DNA from: Variovorax flavidus
GTDB lineage: Bacteria; Pseudomonadota; Gammaproteobacteria; Burkholderiales; Burkholderiaceae_C
Length of the DNA stretch: 64,000 nucleotides
Direction: 5' to 3'
Assembly: GCF_030317145.1 (NCBI RefSeq)
Contig: NZ_JASZYE010000003.1
Location: forward strand, 434,001-498,000
The position numbers and the translations under genes are program-made. Below are positions 55,692 to 64,000 of the stretch, in pieces (positions within the stretch are counted from its first letter, which is position 1; the number at the start of each line of letters is the position of its first letter). The notes under the pieces were generated by a model. It was not told the origin of the DNA, made no database searches, and was given only the letters and a program-made list of their open reading frames with translations.

Positions 55692-56669
55692 ATGAAACTG
55701 CTCAAGACCTTCGCTCTCGTCGCCTGCATCGCCGTACTGCCTGTCGTGTCGACGGCCCAGGCGCAGACCTTCCCGACCAAGCCGGTGACGCTGGTCATCC
55801 CCTTCCCGCCGGGCGGCCCCACCGACGCCATGGCGCGCACGCTTGCGGCCGAGATCAAGGACCACCTCGGCCAGCCCGTGATCGTGGAGAACCGCGCCGG
55901 CGCCGGCGGCAACATCGGAGCCGACTACGTGGCGCGCGCCGAGGCCGACGGCCACACGCTGTTGTTCGGCACCTCCGGACCGCTGGCGATCAACGCCAGT
56001 CTCTATCGCAAGATCAACTACGACCCGGTGAAGAGCTTCGCGCCGGTGATCCAGGTCGGCCACCTGCCCAACATCCTGGTCGTGAATCCCTCCGTGCCTG
56101 CCAAGGATGTGCGCGAGCTCATCGCCTATGCCAAGGCCCATCCGGGCAAGCTGAGCTATGCGTCGTCGGGCAACGGCGCCTCGTCGCACCTGGCGGGCGT
56201 GCTCTTCAACGGCATCGCCGGCACCGATCTGCAACACATTCCGTACAAGGGCACCGGCCCGGCGCTCAACGACCTGCTGGGCGGCCAGGTGTCGATGAGC
56301 TTCACCGACGTGCTGACCGCGCTGCCCTACGTAAAGGCCGGGAAGCTGCGCGCGCTCGGCATTGCCACTGCGCAGCGCTCGCAGGCCCTGCCCGACCTGC
56401 CGACGCTCGCCGAGCAAGGCGTCACGGGCTATGACGTCAGCGTGTTCTTCGGGATCGTGGCGCCGGCTGGTACGCCGCCGGCCACGATCGCGAAGCTCAA
56501 CAAGGCCTTTGCGGACGCGCTCGCCACGCCGAAGGTCAAGCAGTTGTTCGCCTCGCAGGGGCTGGAGCCGGCGCCTTCGAACACGCCGGAGCAACTGGGC
56601 AAGTACATCGGGGCGCAGGTGACGAAGTGGTCCTCCGTCGTCAAGCAGTCAGGCGCGCAACTGGACTGA
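55692..56669 (+). CDS. Bug/TctC-family solute-binding protein 1
   Basis: A 325-residue periplasmic binding protein with a signal peptide cleaved near TAQA-QT (residue 24). VTLVIPFPPGGPTDAMAR is the Bug ligand loop, followed by VIVENRAGAGGNIGAD. AAGGAGACAAAC precedes the ATG. No TctAB genes are adjacent, as is usual for the expanded Bug family of Burkholderiales. Confidence 0.92.
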   Translation: MKLLKTFALVACIAVLPVVSTAQAQTFPTKPVTLVIPFPPGGPTDAMARTLAAEIKDHLGQPVIVENRAGAGGNIGADYVARAEADGHTLLFGTSGPLAINASLYRKINYDPVKSFAPVIQVGHLPNILVVNPSVPAKDVRELIAYAKAHPGKLSYASSGNGASSHLAGVLFNGIAGTDLQHIPYKGTGPALNDLLGGQVSMSFTDVLTALPYVKAGKLRALGIATAQRSQALPDLPTLAEQGVTGYDVSVFFGIVAPAGTPPATIAKLNKAFADALATPKVKQLFASQGLEPAPSNTPEQLGKYIGAQVTKWSSVVKQSGAQLD

Positions 56670-56697
56670 ACGCACAACGACATCAAGGAGATACGTC

Positions 56698-57675
56698 ATG
56701 AGGTTCCCGCTCACTCGAAGAAGGCTTCTGTCCGCAGCCACCGCCACCTTGGCCCTGGGCGCCGGCGCAGCGATGGCCGCGCCCTTCCCCGAACGCCCGA
56801 TCACGCTCATCGTTCCCTATGCGGCCGGAGGCCCGACCGACCAGCATCTGCGCACGCTCGCCGACGAAGCCGGCAAGGTGCTCGGCCAGGCCATCGTGCT
56901 CGACAACCGCCCCGGCGCCAACGGCATCAACGGCGCTGCAGCGATGCCGCGCGCCACGGCCGACGGCTACACGCTGGCCGTGCTGCCCGCATCGGTGTAC
57001 CGCGAGCCCTACGTCAACAAGGTGGCCTTCGACCCGGCCACGAGCTTCTCGTACATCGTGATGCTGTCCGACTACACCTTCGGCCTGACCGTGAAGGCCG
57101 ATGCGCCCTGGAAGACCTGGAAGGAGTTCGCCGCCGATGCCGCGAAGCGCCCGGGCCGGATCAACATCGGCGCGACCGGCGCCGTCGGCACGCCGCGCAT
57201 CGTGATGGACGAGGTCGGCGCCATGGCCAACCTGCAATTCAACATGGTCCCGTACAAAGGCGACGCCGACGTGGCCAACGCCATCCTCGGCGGCCACATC
57301 GATGCGGCCCCGCTCTCGGGCGTGGCCGTGCCGCACATCGAGGCGGGCAAGATGCGCTACCTCGCGATGCTCACGCCGAAGCGCGTGAAGCGCTACCCCG
57401 ACCTGCCGACGCTCAAGGAACAGGGCATCGACGCGTTCATCGATTCGCCCTACGGCATCGCCGGACCGGCAGGCATGGACCCGGCACGCGTGAAGGTCGT
57501 GCACGACGCCTTCAGGAAGGCGCTGGAATCCCCGGCAAGCCAGCGTGTGATGGACCAGCTGAACCAGCCGATGAACTACATGGGCTCCGACGACTACCGC
57601 AAGTACGCGCTGGCGAGCCTGACCCGCGAGAAGGACCGCGTCGACCGCCTGCGCAAGGCCGGGCTGCTGGATTGA
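56698..57675 (+). CDS. Bug/TctC-family solute-binding protein 2
   Basis: A 325-residue paralogue of the preceding gene, 28 bases downstream. The N-terminus has RRRLLSA followed by a hydrophobic stretch, possibly a Tat-type signal, with cleavage near AMA-AP. ITLIVPYAAGGPTDQHLR is the ligand loop. Two Bug proteins in one operon suggests two related solutes or a sensing role for one (inference). Confidence 0.92.
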   Translation: MRFPLTRRRLLSAATATLALGAGAAMAAPFPERPITLIVPYAAGGPTDQHLRTLADEAGKVLGQAIVLDNRPGANGINGAAAMPRATADGYTLAVLPASVYREPYVNKVAFDPATSFSYIVMLSDYTFGLTVKADAPWKTWKEFAADAAKRPGRINIGATGAVGTPRIVMDEVGAMANLQFNMVPYKGDADVANAILGGHIDAAPLSGVAVPHIEAGKMRYLAMLTPKRVKRYPDLPTLKEQGIDAFIDSPYGIAGPAGMDPARVKVVHDAFRKALESPASQRVMDQLNQPMNYMGSDDYRKYALASLTREKDRVDRLRKAGLLD

Positions 57676-57679
57676 TGCC

Positions 57680-58093
57680 GTGACCTTCGACAACGAAGCC
57701 CCCGGCATGCTTTTCGGCCTGCCCATGCCGATGGCCAAGGCCTTCGGACTGCGCGGCGAGGAGATCGGCGATGACCGGGCGCGCGTGCGCATGCCGCCCG
57801 ACCCGGCACACACCAACAGCCGCGGCGACGTGCACGGCGGCGCCTTCGCCGTGCTGATGGATTGCACCCTGGCAAGCGCCACCCGCGCGCATGCGCCGAC
57901 GCGCTACGGCGTCGTGACGATCGACCTGTCGCTTCATTTCGTCGCGCCCTGCGCCAGCGACGTCATCGCCACGGCCACCTGCGAACGCCGTGGCCGCTCG
58001 CTGTGCTTCGCGCGCGGCGAGGCGCGCAATGCGCAAGGCGATCTGTTGGCGCTCGCCACCGGCACCTTCAAGCTCGTAGAAAGATCATCATGA
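57680..58093 (+). CDS. PaaI-type hotdog-fold thioesterase
   Basis: A 137-residue hotdog-fold protein. The motif NSRGDVHGGAFAVLMDCTLA is the acyl-CoA thioesterase signature (His-Gly-Gly plus acidic residue). The start GTG 57680 lies four bases after the preceding stop. It probably hydrolyses CoA esters formed by this operon. Its stop overlaps the next start as ATGA. Confidence 0.88.
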   Translation: MTFDNEAPGMLFGLPMPMAKAFGLRGEEIGDDRARVRMPPDPAHTNSRGDVHGGAFAVLMDCTLASATRAHAPTRYGVVTIDLSLHFVAPCASDVIATATCERRGRSLCFARGEARNAQGDLLALATGTFKLVERSS

Positions 58094-59229
58094 CCCCGAC
58101 TGCCAACACCGGCGCACTCGCCGGCATCCGCGTACTCGACATCTCGCGCATCCTCGGCGGCCCGTACTGCGGCCAGATCCTCGGCGACCACGGCGCCGAC
58201 GTGCTCAAGGTCGAGCCGCCGCAAGGCGACGACACGCGCACCTGGGGGCCGCCCTTCAAGGAAGGCGTGGCGTCCTACTACCACGGGCTCAATCGCAACA
58301 AGCGCACCATGGCGCTCGACCTCGGCAGCGCCGATGGACGCGACGCGCTGCTGGCGCTGGTGGCCGAGGCCGACGTGCTGGTCGAGAACTTCAAGACCGG
58401 CACCATGGAGCGCTGGGGCATCGGCTACGACGAGCTGTCGAAGCGCTTCCCCCGGCTGATCTGGTGCCGCGTGTCGGGCTTCGGCGCCGACGGCCCGCTC
58501 GGCGCGCTGCCGGGCTACGACGCGGCGGTGCAGGCGATGACCGGCATCATGAGCATCAACGGTGAGGCCGACGGCGGTCCGCTGCGCGTCGGGCTGCCGG
58601 TGGTCGATATGGTCACCGGCCTCAACGCGACGATCGGCGTGCTGCTCGCACTGCAGGAGCGCACGCGCAGTGGCCGCGGCCAGTTCATCGAGGCGGCGCT
58701 GTACGACAGCGGCCTCTCGCTGCTGCATCCGCATGCCGCGAACTGGTTCATGGATGGCGCGGTGCCCCGGCGCACCGGCAATGCGCATCCCAACATCTAC
58801 CCCTACGACGCGCTCGCGACCCGCACGGACCCGATCTTCGTCGCGGTCGGCAACGACCGGCAGTTCGCGAGCTTCTGCGTGTGCATCGGACAACCCGCGC
58901 TCGCGGACGATCCGCTCTACCGCACCGCGGGCGCGCGCTCGATTCACCGCGAGGGGCTCAAGCAGCGGCTCGAAGCCGCGCTGGCGGACTTCGATGGGCG
59001 CGCGATGGTCGAGACCTTGATGGCCGCCGGCGTGCCTGCGGCGCCGGTGCTGTCGGTGGACGCCGCGCTGGAGCATCCGCACACGGCCCATCGCGGCATG
59101 GTGGTGGAATTGGAAGGCGGCTACCGTGGGGTTGCGTCACCCATCAAGCTGAGCCGTACGCCGGCAACCTACCGGCATGCGCCGTTGACGGCGGGTGAGA
59201 GCTTCATCGAGTCCGATACCGCCGCCTGA
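58090..59229 (+). CDS. CaiB/BaiF (family III) CoA-transferase
   Basis: A 379-residue CoA-transferase. ILGGPYCGQILGDHGADVLK, the KVEPPQGDDTR segment and LVENFKTGTMERWGIGY are family III hallmarks. The catalytic Asp is expected in LPGYDAAVQAMTG. It would transfer CoA from a donor thioester to a carboxylic acid, feeding the acyl-CoA dehydrogenase of this operon. The ATG overlaps the thioesterase stop. Confidence 0.92.
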   Translation: MTPTANTGALAGIRVLDISRILGGPYCGQILGDHGADVLKVEPPQGDDTRTWGPPFKEGVASYYHGLNRNKRTMALDLGSADGRDALLALVAEADVLVENFKTGTMERWGIGYDELSKRFPRLIWCRVSGFGADGPLGALPGYDAAVQAMTGIMSINGEADGGPLRVGLPVVDMVTGLNATIGVLLALQERTRSGRGQFIEAALYDSGLSLLHPHAANWFMDGAVPRRTGNAHPNIYPYDALATRTDPIFVAVGNDRQFASFCVCIGQPALADDPLYRTAGARSIHREGLKQRLEAALADFDGRAMVETLMAAGVPAAPVLSVDAALEHPHTAHRGMVVELEGGYRGVASPIKLSRTPATYRHAPLTAGESFIESDTAA

Positions 59230-59266
59230 TCTCGACCCGCCGCGGAACCGGCCAAGACGGGCGTGC

Positions 59267-61309
59267 TCAGACCAGCAAGGCGTTCACGCGCCGCACATAC
59301 GCAGCCGGGTCCGCCGGCAAGCCGCCCTCGGCCAGCAGCGCCTGGTCGAACAGGATATTCGCCAGATCCTCGAAGTGCGCCGAGCCTTCCAGCTTCTTCA
59401 CCAGCGGATGCTCCGCATTCACCTCCAGCACGGGCTTCACTTCCGGTGCCGGCTGGCCAGCCTGCTTGAGCATGCGTGCGAGCTGCGTGCTCATGCCGCC
59501 GTCCTGCACCACGAGGCAGGCCGGTGAATCCACGAGGCGCGTGGTGACGCGCACGTCCTCGGCCTTGTCCTTGAGGACTTCCTTGAGCCGCTCCAGCAGC
59601 GGCTTGAACGATTCCGCAGCCTCTTCAGCCGCTTTCTTCTCGGCTTCGTCCTGCAGCTTGCCGAGATCGACCGCACCCTTGGCCACGCTCTGCAGCGGCG
59701 TGCCGTCGAATTCGGTCAGGTAGTTGAGCGCCCATTCGTCGACGCGGTCGGTCATCAGCAGGACCTCGATGCCCTTCTTCTTGAAGATCTCGAGCTGCGG
59801 GCTGTTCTTGGCCGCGGCCAAGGTGTCGGCCGTGATGTAGTAGATCGCGTCCTGGCCTTCCTTCATGCGCGACTTGTAGTCGGCAAAGCTCACGCTCACC
59901 GTGTCGGTCGTGCTCGACGCGAAGCGCAGCAGCTTCGCGATGCGTTCGCGGTTGCCGAAGTCCTCGCCCAGCCCTTCCTTCAGCACGGCGCCGAACTCGG
60001 CGTAGAACTTGGCGTACTTGCCGGATTCGTCGGTGTAGCCAGCGGCGGCTTCGGCAGCGGGCGTGCTGTCGGCCGCCTTCTTGTCGACGACGTCCGTCAC
60101 ACCTTCGGTCGGCTCGGGCGTGGGCACGGATTCGCCGGAACCGACGTCGATCTTGCCCTCGCTGCTTTCGCTGCCGGTCTTCTGCTTCTTCGCGAGGTCT
60201 TCCAGCATGCTCAGCACGCGCTTGGTGCTGCCTTCGCGGATGGCCTTCACGTCACGGCTCTCCTGCAGCAACTCGCGGCTCACGTTGAGCGGCAGGTCGG
60301 CGGAGTCGATCACGCCCTTGACGAAGCGCAGGTAGCTCGGCAGCAGCGCCTCGGCGTCGTCCATGATGAAGACGCGCTTGACGTAGAGCTTCACGCCCGC
60401 GCCCTTGTCGCGGTTCCACAGGTCCATCGGCGCCTTGGCCGGGATGTAGAGCAGCTGCGTGTACTCGGTGTTGCCCTCGACGCGGTTGTGGCTCCAGGCG
60501 AGCGGCGCCTCGTGGTCGTGGCTGATGTTCTTGTAGAACTCGACGTACTGCTCTTCGGTGATGTCCTTCTTGGCGCGGCTCCAGAGTGCGTTCGCCTGGT
60601 TGACCGGCTCCCACTCGCCGGTCTTGACCATCGCGCCACCCTTGTTGTCCTCGCCTTCCTTCCACTCTTCCTTTTCCATGAGGATGGGCAGGGAGATGTG
60701 GTCGGAGTACTTGCCGATGATGGACTTGAGCTTCCAGGCGTTCAGGTACTCGTCGGCATCGTCGCGCAGGTGGAGGATGACACTGGTGCCGCGCTGCGGG
60801 CGCGTGATGCTGTCGACCTCGAAGTCGCCCGCGCCGCTGCTGACCCAGCGCACGCCTTCTTCGGTGGGCAAGCCTGCGCGGCGCGATTCGACAGTGATCT
60901 TGTCGGCCACGATGAAGCCCGAATAGAAGCCCACGCCGAACTGGCCGATGAGCTGCGCGTCGGCCTTCTGGTCGCCCGAGAGCTTGCTCATGAACTCCTT
61001 GGTCCCGCTCTTGGCGATGGTGCCGAGGTTGTCGATGGCTTCCTGCTGGCTCAAGCCGATGCCGTTGTCGGTGATGGTGAGCGTCTTGGCGTCCTGGTCG
61101 AAGGACACGCGCACGTCCAGGTTGGGCTGGTCTTCGTACAGCGCGGGCTGGTCGATGGCCTCGAAACGCAACTTGTCGCAGGCGTCCGACGCATTCGAGA
61201 TCAGCTCTCTCAGGAAGATTTCCTTGTTGGAGTAGAGCGAGTGCGTGACGAGGTAGAGCAGTTGCGCGACTTCGGCCTGGAAGGGGAGTTTGGTCTTGGG
61301 AATGGTCAT
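59267..61309 (-). CDS. htpG: HSP90 chaperone HtpG with an extra middle-domain insertion
   Basis: A 680-residue HSP90. The N-terminal GHKL ATP site includes [20 protein letters not shown] and GQFGVGFYS. The middle-domain catalytic Arg is in [11 protein letters not shown] (Arg345). Residues 376-429 form a low-complexity Ser/Glu/Pro/Ala-rich insert between EDLAKK and [10 protein letters not shown], where E. coli HtpG (624 residues) runs straight on. The rest aligns normally. A terminator-like hairpin sits in its 5' leader. Confidence 0.94.
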   Translation of the reverse strand: MTIPKTKLPFQAEVAQLLYLVTHSLYSNKEIFLRELISNASDACDKLRFEAIDQPALYEDQPNLDVRVSFDQDAKTLTITDNGIGLSQQEAIDNLGTIAKSGTKEFMSKLSGDQKADAQLIGQFGVGFYSGFIVADKITVESRRAGLPTEEGVRWVSSGAGDFEVDSITRPQRGTSVILHLRDDADEYLNAWKLKSIIGKYSDHISLPILMEKEEWKEGEDNKGGAMVKTGEWEPVNQANALWSRAKKDITEEQYVEFYKNISHDHEAPLAWSHNRVEGNTEYTQLLYIPAKAPMDLWNRDKGAGVKLYVKRVFIMDDAEALLPSYLRFVKGVIDSADLPLNVSRELLQESRDVKAIREGSTKRVLSMLEDLAKKQKTGSESSEGKIDVGSGESVPTPEPTEGVTDVVDKKAADSTPAAEAAAGYTDESGKYAKFYAEFGAVLKEGLGEDFGNRERIAKLLRFASSTTDTVSVSFADYKSRMKEGQDAIYYITADTLAAAKNSPQLEIFKKKGIEVLLMTDRVDEWALNYLTEFDGTPLQSVAKGAVDLGKLQDEAEKKAAEEAAESFKPLLERLKEVLKDKAEDVRVTTRLVDSPACLVVQDGGMSTQLARMLKQAGQPAPEVKPVLEVNAEHPLVKKLEGSAHFEDLANILFDQALLAEGGLPADPAAYVRRVNALLV

Positions 61310-61326
61310 GGCACTGAAGACAGTCA

Positions 61327-61353
61327 GAGAAAAAACATCGCCGCCTGCGGCGA
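61327..61353 (-). promoter_or_regulatory. Terminator-like hairpin in the htpG leader
   Basis: On the minus strand TCGCCGC-AG-GCGGCGA is followed by TGTTTTTTCTC and then the htpG start about 18-26 bases on. No upstream gene is read in this direction, so the hairpin lies in the leader rather than at an operon end. It could attenuate or thermally gate htpG expression. Confidence 0.5.
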
Positions 61354-61518
61354 ACGGAAGACTTTACAAGACGGCGCCCATCGACGGCGCGCGTGAACAA
61401 CTTCACGAAGACAAGCACACCGGATTGGCGACCAACGGTAACCGCAAAGACTTACATCACGGATTTCCCGCAAATGAACACTTTGAGACTTTTCTGAGAA
61501 CTATGTCCTTACGCGGGT

Positions 61519-61536
61519 TGTAGGTCGCCGCCTACA
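61519..61536. promoter_or_regulatory. Inverted repeat upstream of the secreted-protein operon
   Basis: TGTAGG-TCGCCG-CCTACA is a perfect dyad located 40 bases before the first start codon of the operon. It is a candidate operator or leader hairpin. Confidence 0.4.
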
Positions 61537-61575
61537 GTCCGGCCACCTTCACATCAACCCCTTGCGGGAGTCTTC

Positions 61576-62226
61576 ATGAAAAAGCTTGTCCTGGTTCCGG
61601 TTCTTGCGGCTCTTGTCTCTCCGTTGGCCGCGCTGGCCGATTCCACCTTGGTGACACCGGCGGGCGCTGGCCCAGCCACTGCCCAGGCGCGCCTCGATTT
61701 CAGGGTCAACGTTCCGCGTGTCCTGTTCCTCCAGGTCGGCACCGGGAGCAACCTCGCCAATGGCACCACGGCTGACCTGATTGACTTCACGGTCCCGGCG
61801 ACCGGCGTGACCGGCGGCGCGGCCACCACCGTTGGCGGCGATCTGACCGGCGGCGCCGTGACGGTGCGAGTTCTCTCCAACGGCAGCGGCACCCAGAACG
61901 TCACGCTGAATTCCTTTACCACGGGTCAGATGAAGAACGCCGCGGGGCAGACGATCGGCTGGAACCAGATCACGGTCGCCAAGGCCCCCCTGGCCGCGAA
62001 CACGCCCGGCTACAACAACATCGGCATCGACCACCCCACCTTCAACAACTCCACCGGCGGTGGCAACGGAAGCGTGACCACGCTGGCACCGACTGCGGGC
62101 GTGGTCAATGTGGAAGGCAAGTGGACCTTTGCCTACGCGAACACGGCGGCGGTCGCTGCCGGCACCTACGGCGGCGTGGGCACCACCAACAACGGCCGCG
62201 TGGTCTACACCGCGACCTCGCCCTGA
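61576..62226 (+). CDS. Secreted beta-rich protein, paralogue A of tandem family
   Basis: A 216-residue protein with a clear Sec signal (cleavage near ALA-DS, residue 21). The mature part is rich in Thr, Gly, Asn and Val and predicted beta. It shares with the next gene product GGDLTGGAVTVRV, GWNQITVA or WNQITVA, EGKWT(F/Y)xYANT and AAGTYGGVG. The C-terminal AAGTYxG...VxYTAT pattern resembles terminal strands of fimbrial subunits, so a surface fibre role is plausible but unproven. CGGGAG precedes the ATG. Confidence 0.75.
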   Translation: MKKLVLVPVLAALVSPLAALADSTLVTPAGAGPATAQARLDFRVNVPRVLFLQVGTGSNLANGTTADLIDFTVPATGVTGGAATTVGGDLTGGAVTVRVLSNGSGTQNVTLNSFTTGQMKNAAGQTIGWNQITVAKAPLAANTPGYNNIGIDHPTFNNSTGGGNGSVTTLAPTAGVVNVEGKWTFAYANTAAVAAGTYGGVGTTNNGRVVYTATSP

Positions 62227-62258
62227 ACGCACCCCCTCCGGGAAAACGAAGCACCATC

Positions 62259-62897
62259 ATGCGGACCTGGGCGCGGCTAGCGCTGCTGGCCGGGCTCGCC
62301 GCTGCGCTCGCCCCGGTCCACGCCGAATCGAAATTCGTCAGTGGCGACAGCGGCACGCTGTCGGCCACGGCGCGGCTGGACCTCGTGGTGACCATCCCCC
62401 GCATCCTGTACCTGCGGGTCGGCGCCGGCACCGACTACACCACCAGCAACAGTCCCGACCTGATCAGCTTCACCGTGCCGGCCGGCTCGATCGGCAAGGG
62501 CGTGCCGGTCGCCGGCGTCGGCGGTGACCTGACGGGCGGCGCAGTCACCGTGAGGGTGATGGGCAACGGCGGCGACATCACGCTCAACTCCAGCACCGTC
62601 GGCCCGCTGAACAACGGCACCGCCAGCCAGCAGATCGACTGGAACCAGATCACGGTGGCGAGCACCGCGCTGGCCACGACCACGCCCAACTTCAACAACG
62701 GCAGCATCACGCACCCGACCTTCAACGCCACGGGCGGCGCTGGTTCGTCCGTGCTGTTGCCATCCACCAACAAGATGGTGCGGCAGGAAGGCAAGTGGAC
62801 CTACGGCTACGCCAACACCAAGGTCGCCGCTGCCGGCACCTATGGTGGCGTCGGCATCAACCATGGCCGAGTCACCTACACGGCCACCATGCCCTGA
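62259..62897 (+). CDS. Secreted beta-rich protein, paralogue B of tandem family
   Basis: A 212-residue paralogue of the preceding product, same architecture, with a signal peptide cleaved near VHA-ES (residue 22). No cysteines are seen in the mature region. It begins 32 bases after the previous stop with only a weak GGGAAA ribosome binding site, so its level may be lower. Confidence 0.75.
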   Translation: MRTWARLALLAGLAAALAPVHAESKFVSGDSGTLSATARLDLVVTIPRILYLRVGAGTDYTTSNSPDLISFTVPAGSIGKGVPVAGVGGDLTGGAVTVRVMGNGGDITLNSSTVGPLNNGTASQQIDWNQITVASTALATTTPNFNNGSITHPTFNATGGAGSSVLLPSTNKMVRQEGKWTYGYANTKVAAAGTYGGVGINHGRVTYTATMP

Positions 62898-62916
62898 CCC
62901 CCCGGAGATCGCGACA

Positions 62917-63573
62917 ATGCCCCTCGTGAAGCACGTCACCCTGCCCGCCCCCTCCGCGCATGCCGCCGCGGCCGTCGTGCTCGCAGCGGCAGGCCTGTCG
63001 TTCGGCGGCGGGGCGCAGGCCTACCTCGTCAACATCACGCCCGCCGCGCGCGCAATCTATCTGCAAGTGGGCACGGGCACCTTCACCGGCACCTACACGG
63101 GCGGTGGCACGCCGGGCACCAACACGGCGGTCAACACGGTGACGGCCACCGTGCCGGCCAGCGCGATCGGCGCGGGGCCGCAAACCATGGCGACCAACAG
63201 CACGACCGCCAACAGTCCTTACGACAACTATGCGTTCTGCACGCCCGGCAACGGGCAGGTCTACGTCGGCGGCTTCTTCCGGTCGACCAACGCCAGCGCG
63301 AACGCCACCCTCGCGGTCACCGCGCCCGCTACGCTGGTCAATACCACCGGCGAGACGATTCCGATCAACACGATCTCATGGGTCTCGGGCGGCAACGGCG
63401 ATGCCTCGGCGACGATTCCCAGCGGCACCTTCACCGGTTCGAGGCAGCAGTTGCTCACCGTCACGCGCAACAACTGGTTCGAAAGCTGCCTGACGTTCAG
63501 CTACTCCAATGCGCAACTCGCGCCGGCCGGCACCTTCAAGGCGCAAGCCGTCTTCGAACTGGTCGCACCGTGA
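62917..63573 (+). CDS. Secreted beta-rich protein, diverged third member with one cysteine pair
   Basis: A 218-residue exported protein (cleavage near AQA-YL, residue 35). It shares YLQVGTG and a C-terminal APAGTFKAQAVFELVAP strand with its neighbours but is diverged. Two cysteines (in AFCTPG and ESCLTF) could form a disulfide. CCGGAGATC precedes the ATG. Its stop overlaps the next start as TGATG. Confidence 0.72.
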   Translation: MPLVKHVTLPAPSAHAAAAVVLAAAGLSFGGGAQAYLVNITPAARAIYLQVGTGTFTGTYTGGGTPGTNTAVNTVTATVPASAIGAGPQTMATNSTTANSPYDNYAFCTPGNGQVYVGGFFRSTNASANATLAVTAPATLVNTTGETIPINTISWVSGGNGDASATIPSGTFTGSRQQLLTVTRNNWFESCLTFSYSNAQLAPAGTFKAQAVFELVAP

Positions 63574-64000
63574 TGAACTTCCTGCGCCGTTCTCCCAAAG
63601 GCATCGCTCTCGCGCTGCTTGCCCTCCAGTACGCGCTGCTCGCGATGCCGGCGCAAGCCGCCACCTTCCGCGTCGACGACACCGGCACGCTGGTGAGCCA
63701 GCCAGTGACGCCGATGAAGTGGCGCCAGATGGTGCCCTCGCGCACCGGCGACAACGCGATCGAAGGACAGCTCAGCGTCGCCCTGCGCCTCAACCTCACG
63801 AACTGGGTCAACCGGCCGGCGCGGATCTTCATGGGGCTGGCGCCCACGGAAGGCGAGCAGCTCGTTGCCACCTGGCGCACCCAGGGCCGCCTGTTGCCGG
63901 GCTCCGTCCAGGGCGGCAGCCGCACGCTGGTGTTCGACGGCGTCGTGCGCGACCCTTTCCTGACTGAAACCATTCAGCTCAACCTCCTGGCCGATGGCCG
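63573..64000 (+). CDS. Secreted protein of the same operon, truncated by the window end
   Basis: The frame is open from ATG 63573 to the last base with no stop (142 codons visible). A Sec signal ends near AQA-ATF (residue 29). The mature part differs from the three upstream proteins (GQLSVALRLNLTNWVNRPAR, LADGR at the end) and was not recognised. Translational overlap with the preceding gene indicates the same transcript. Confidence 0.7.
   Translation, partial: MNFLRRSPKGIALALLALQYALLAMPAQAATFRVDDTGTLVSQPVTPMKWRQMVPSRTGDNAIEGQLSVALRLNLTNWVNRPARIFMGLAPTEGEQLVATWRTQGRLLPGSVQGGSRTLVFDGVVRDPFLTETIQLNLLADG

Noticed and set aside
1..64000. CRISPR array, tRNA, rRNA, prophage or insertion sequence
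   Set aside because: No regularly spaced direct repeats, cloverleaf candidates, transposase or phage genes were seen; the short repeats present are hairpin elements without a coding region.

Overview
The window is high-G+C, gene-dense bacterial chromosome. It looks like a Burkholderiales/Comamonadaceae genome, most likely Variovorax or a close relative. This rests on many LysR regulators, orphan Bug/TctC binding proteins, TRAP and TctAB carriers, several acyl-CoA genes, a Liv transporter operon carrying an acyl-CoA synthetase, and a family of short G+C-rich intergenic repeats. The genus is inference; no rRNA or tRNA gene was seen.

Layout. 1-12.7 kb: 3' part of amn, a divergent ArsR/cytochrome P450 pair, a GST plus flavin-binding protein pair with its LysR regulator, a NodIJ-like ABC exporter, a beta-propeller lipoprotein, LysR/epimerase, and an acyl-CoA dehydrogenase. 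12.7-21.3 kb: a LysR-controlled catabolic cluster made of an SDR dehydrogenase, a complete TRAP transporter, a two-subunit transketolase and a separate full-length transketolase. It has no sugar kinase, and the full-length transketolase has lost several sugar-phosphate contacts. 21.4-25.8 kb: rhlE, a DUF3820 protein, a Gly-rich RNA-binding protein and tctBA. 25.9-33.2 kb (minus strand): a livHMGF-acyl-CoA synthetase-livK operon with a 529-bp non-coding gap between livG and livF that holds two inverted copies of a structured element. 33.3-40.7 kb: AraC regulator, esterase, purT, hydroxyacyl-CoA dehydrogenase, enoyl-CoA hydratase, ohrR-ohr and a DUF2855 protein. 40.7-51.7 kb (minus): one tightly overlapping napEDABC-ccmABCDEFGHI block for periplasmic nitrate reduction and c-type cytochrome maturation. 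51.9-59.2 kb: srkA-like kinase, then a LysR-controlled acyl-CoA operon (acyl-CoA dehydrogenase, two Bug proteins, thioesterase, CoA-transferase). 59.3-64 kb: htpG with an unusual internal insertion, and the start of an operon of tandem secreted beta-rich proteins, fimbria-like, running off the end.

The most unusual content is (i) the TRAP/SDR/double-transketolase cluster, (ii) seven copies of an approximately 90-bp hairpin repeat, six of which begin within 8 bases of a stop codon in sense orientation and whose stems covary, (iii) the paired inverted element between livG and livF, and (iv) the secreted-protein operon at the right edge. Gaps over 300 bases: only 29785-30313, described under the two elements there.
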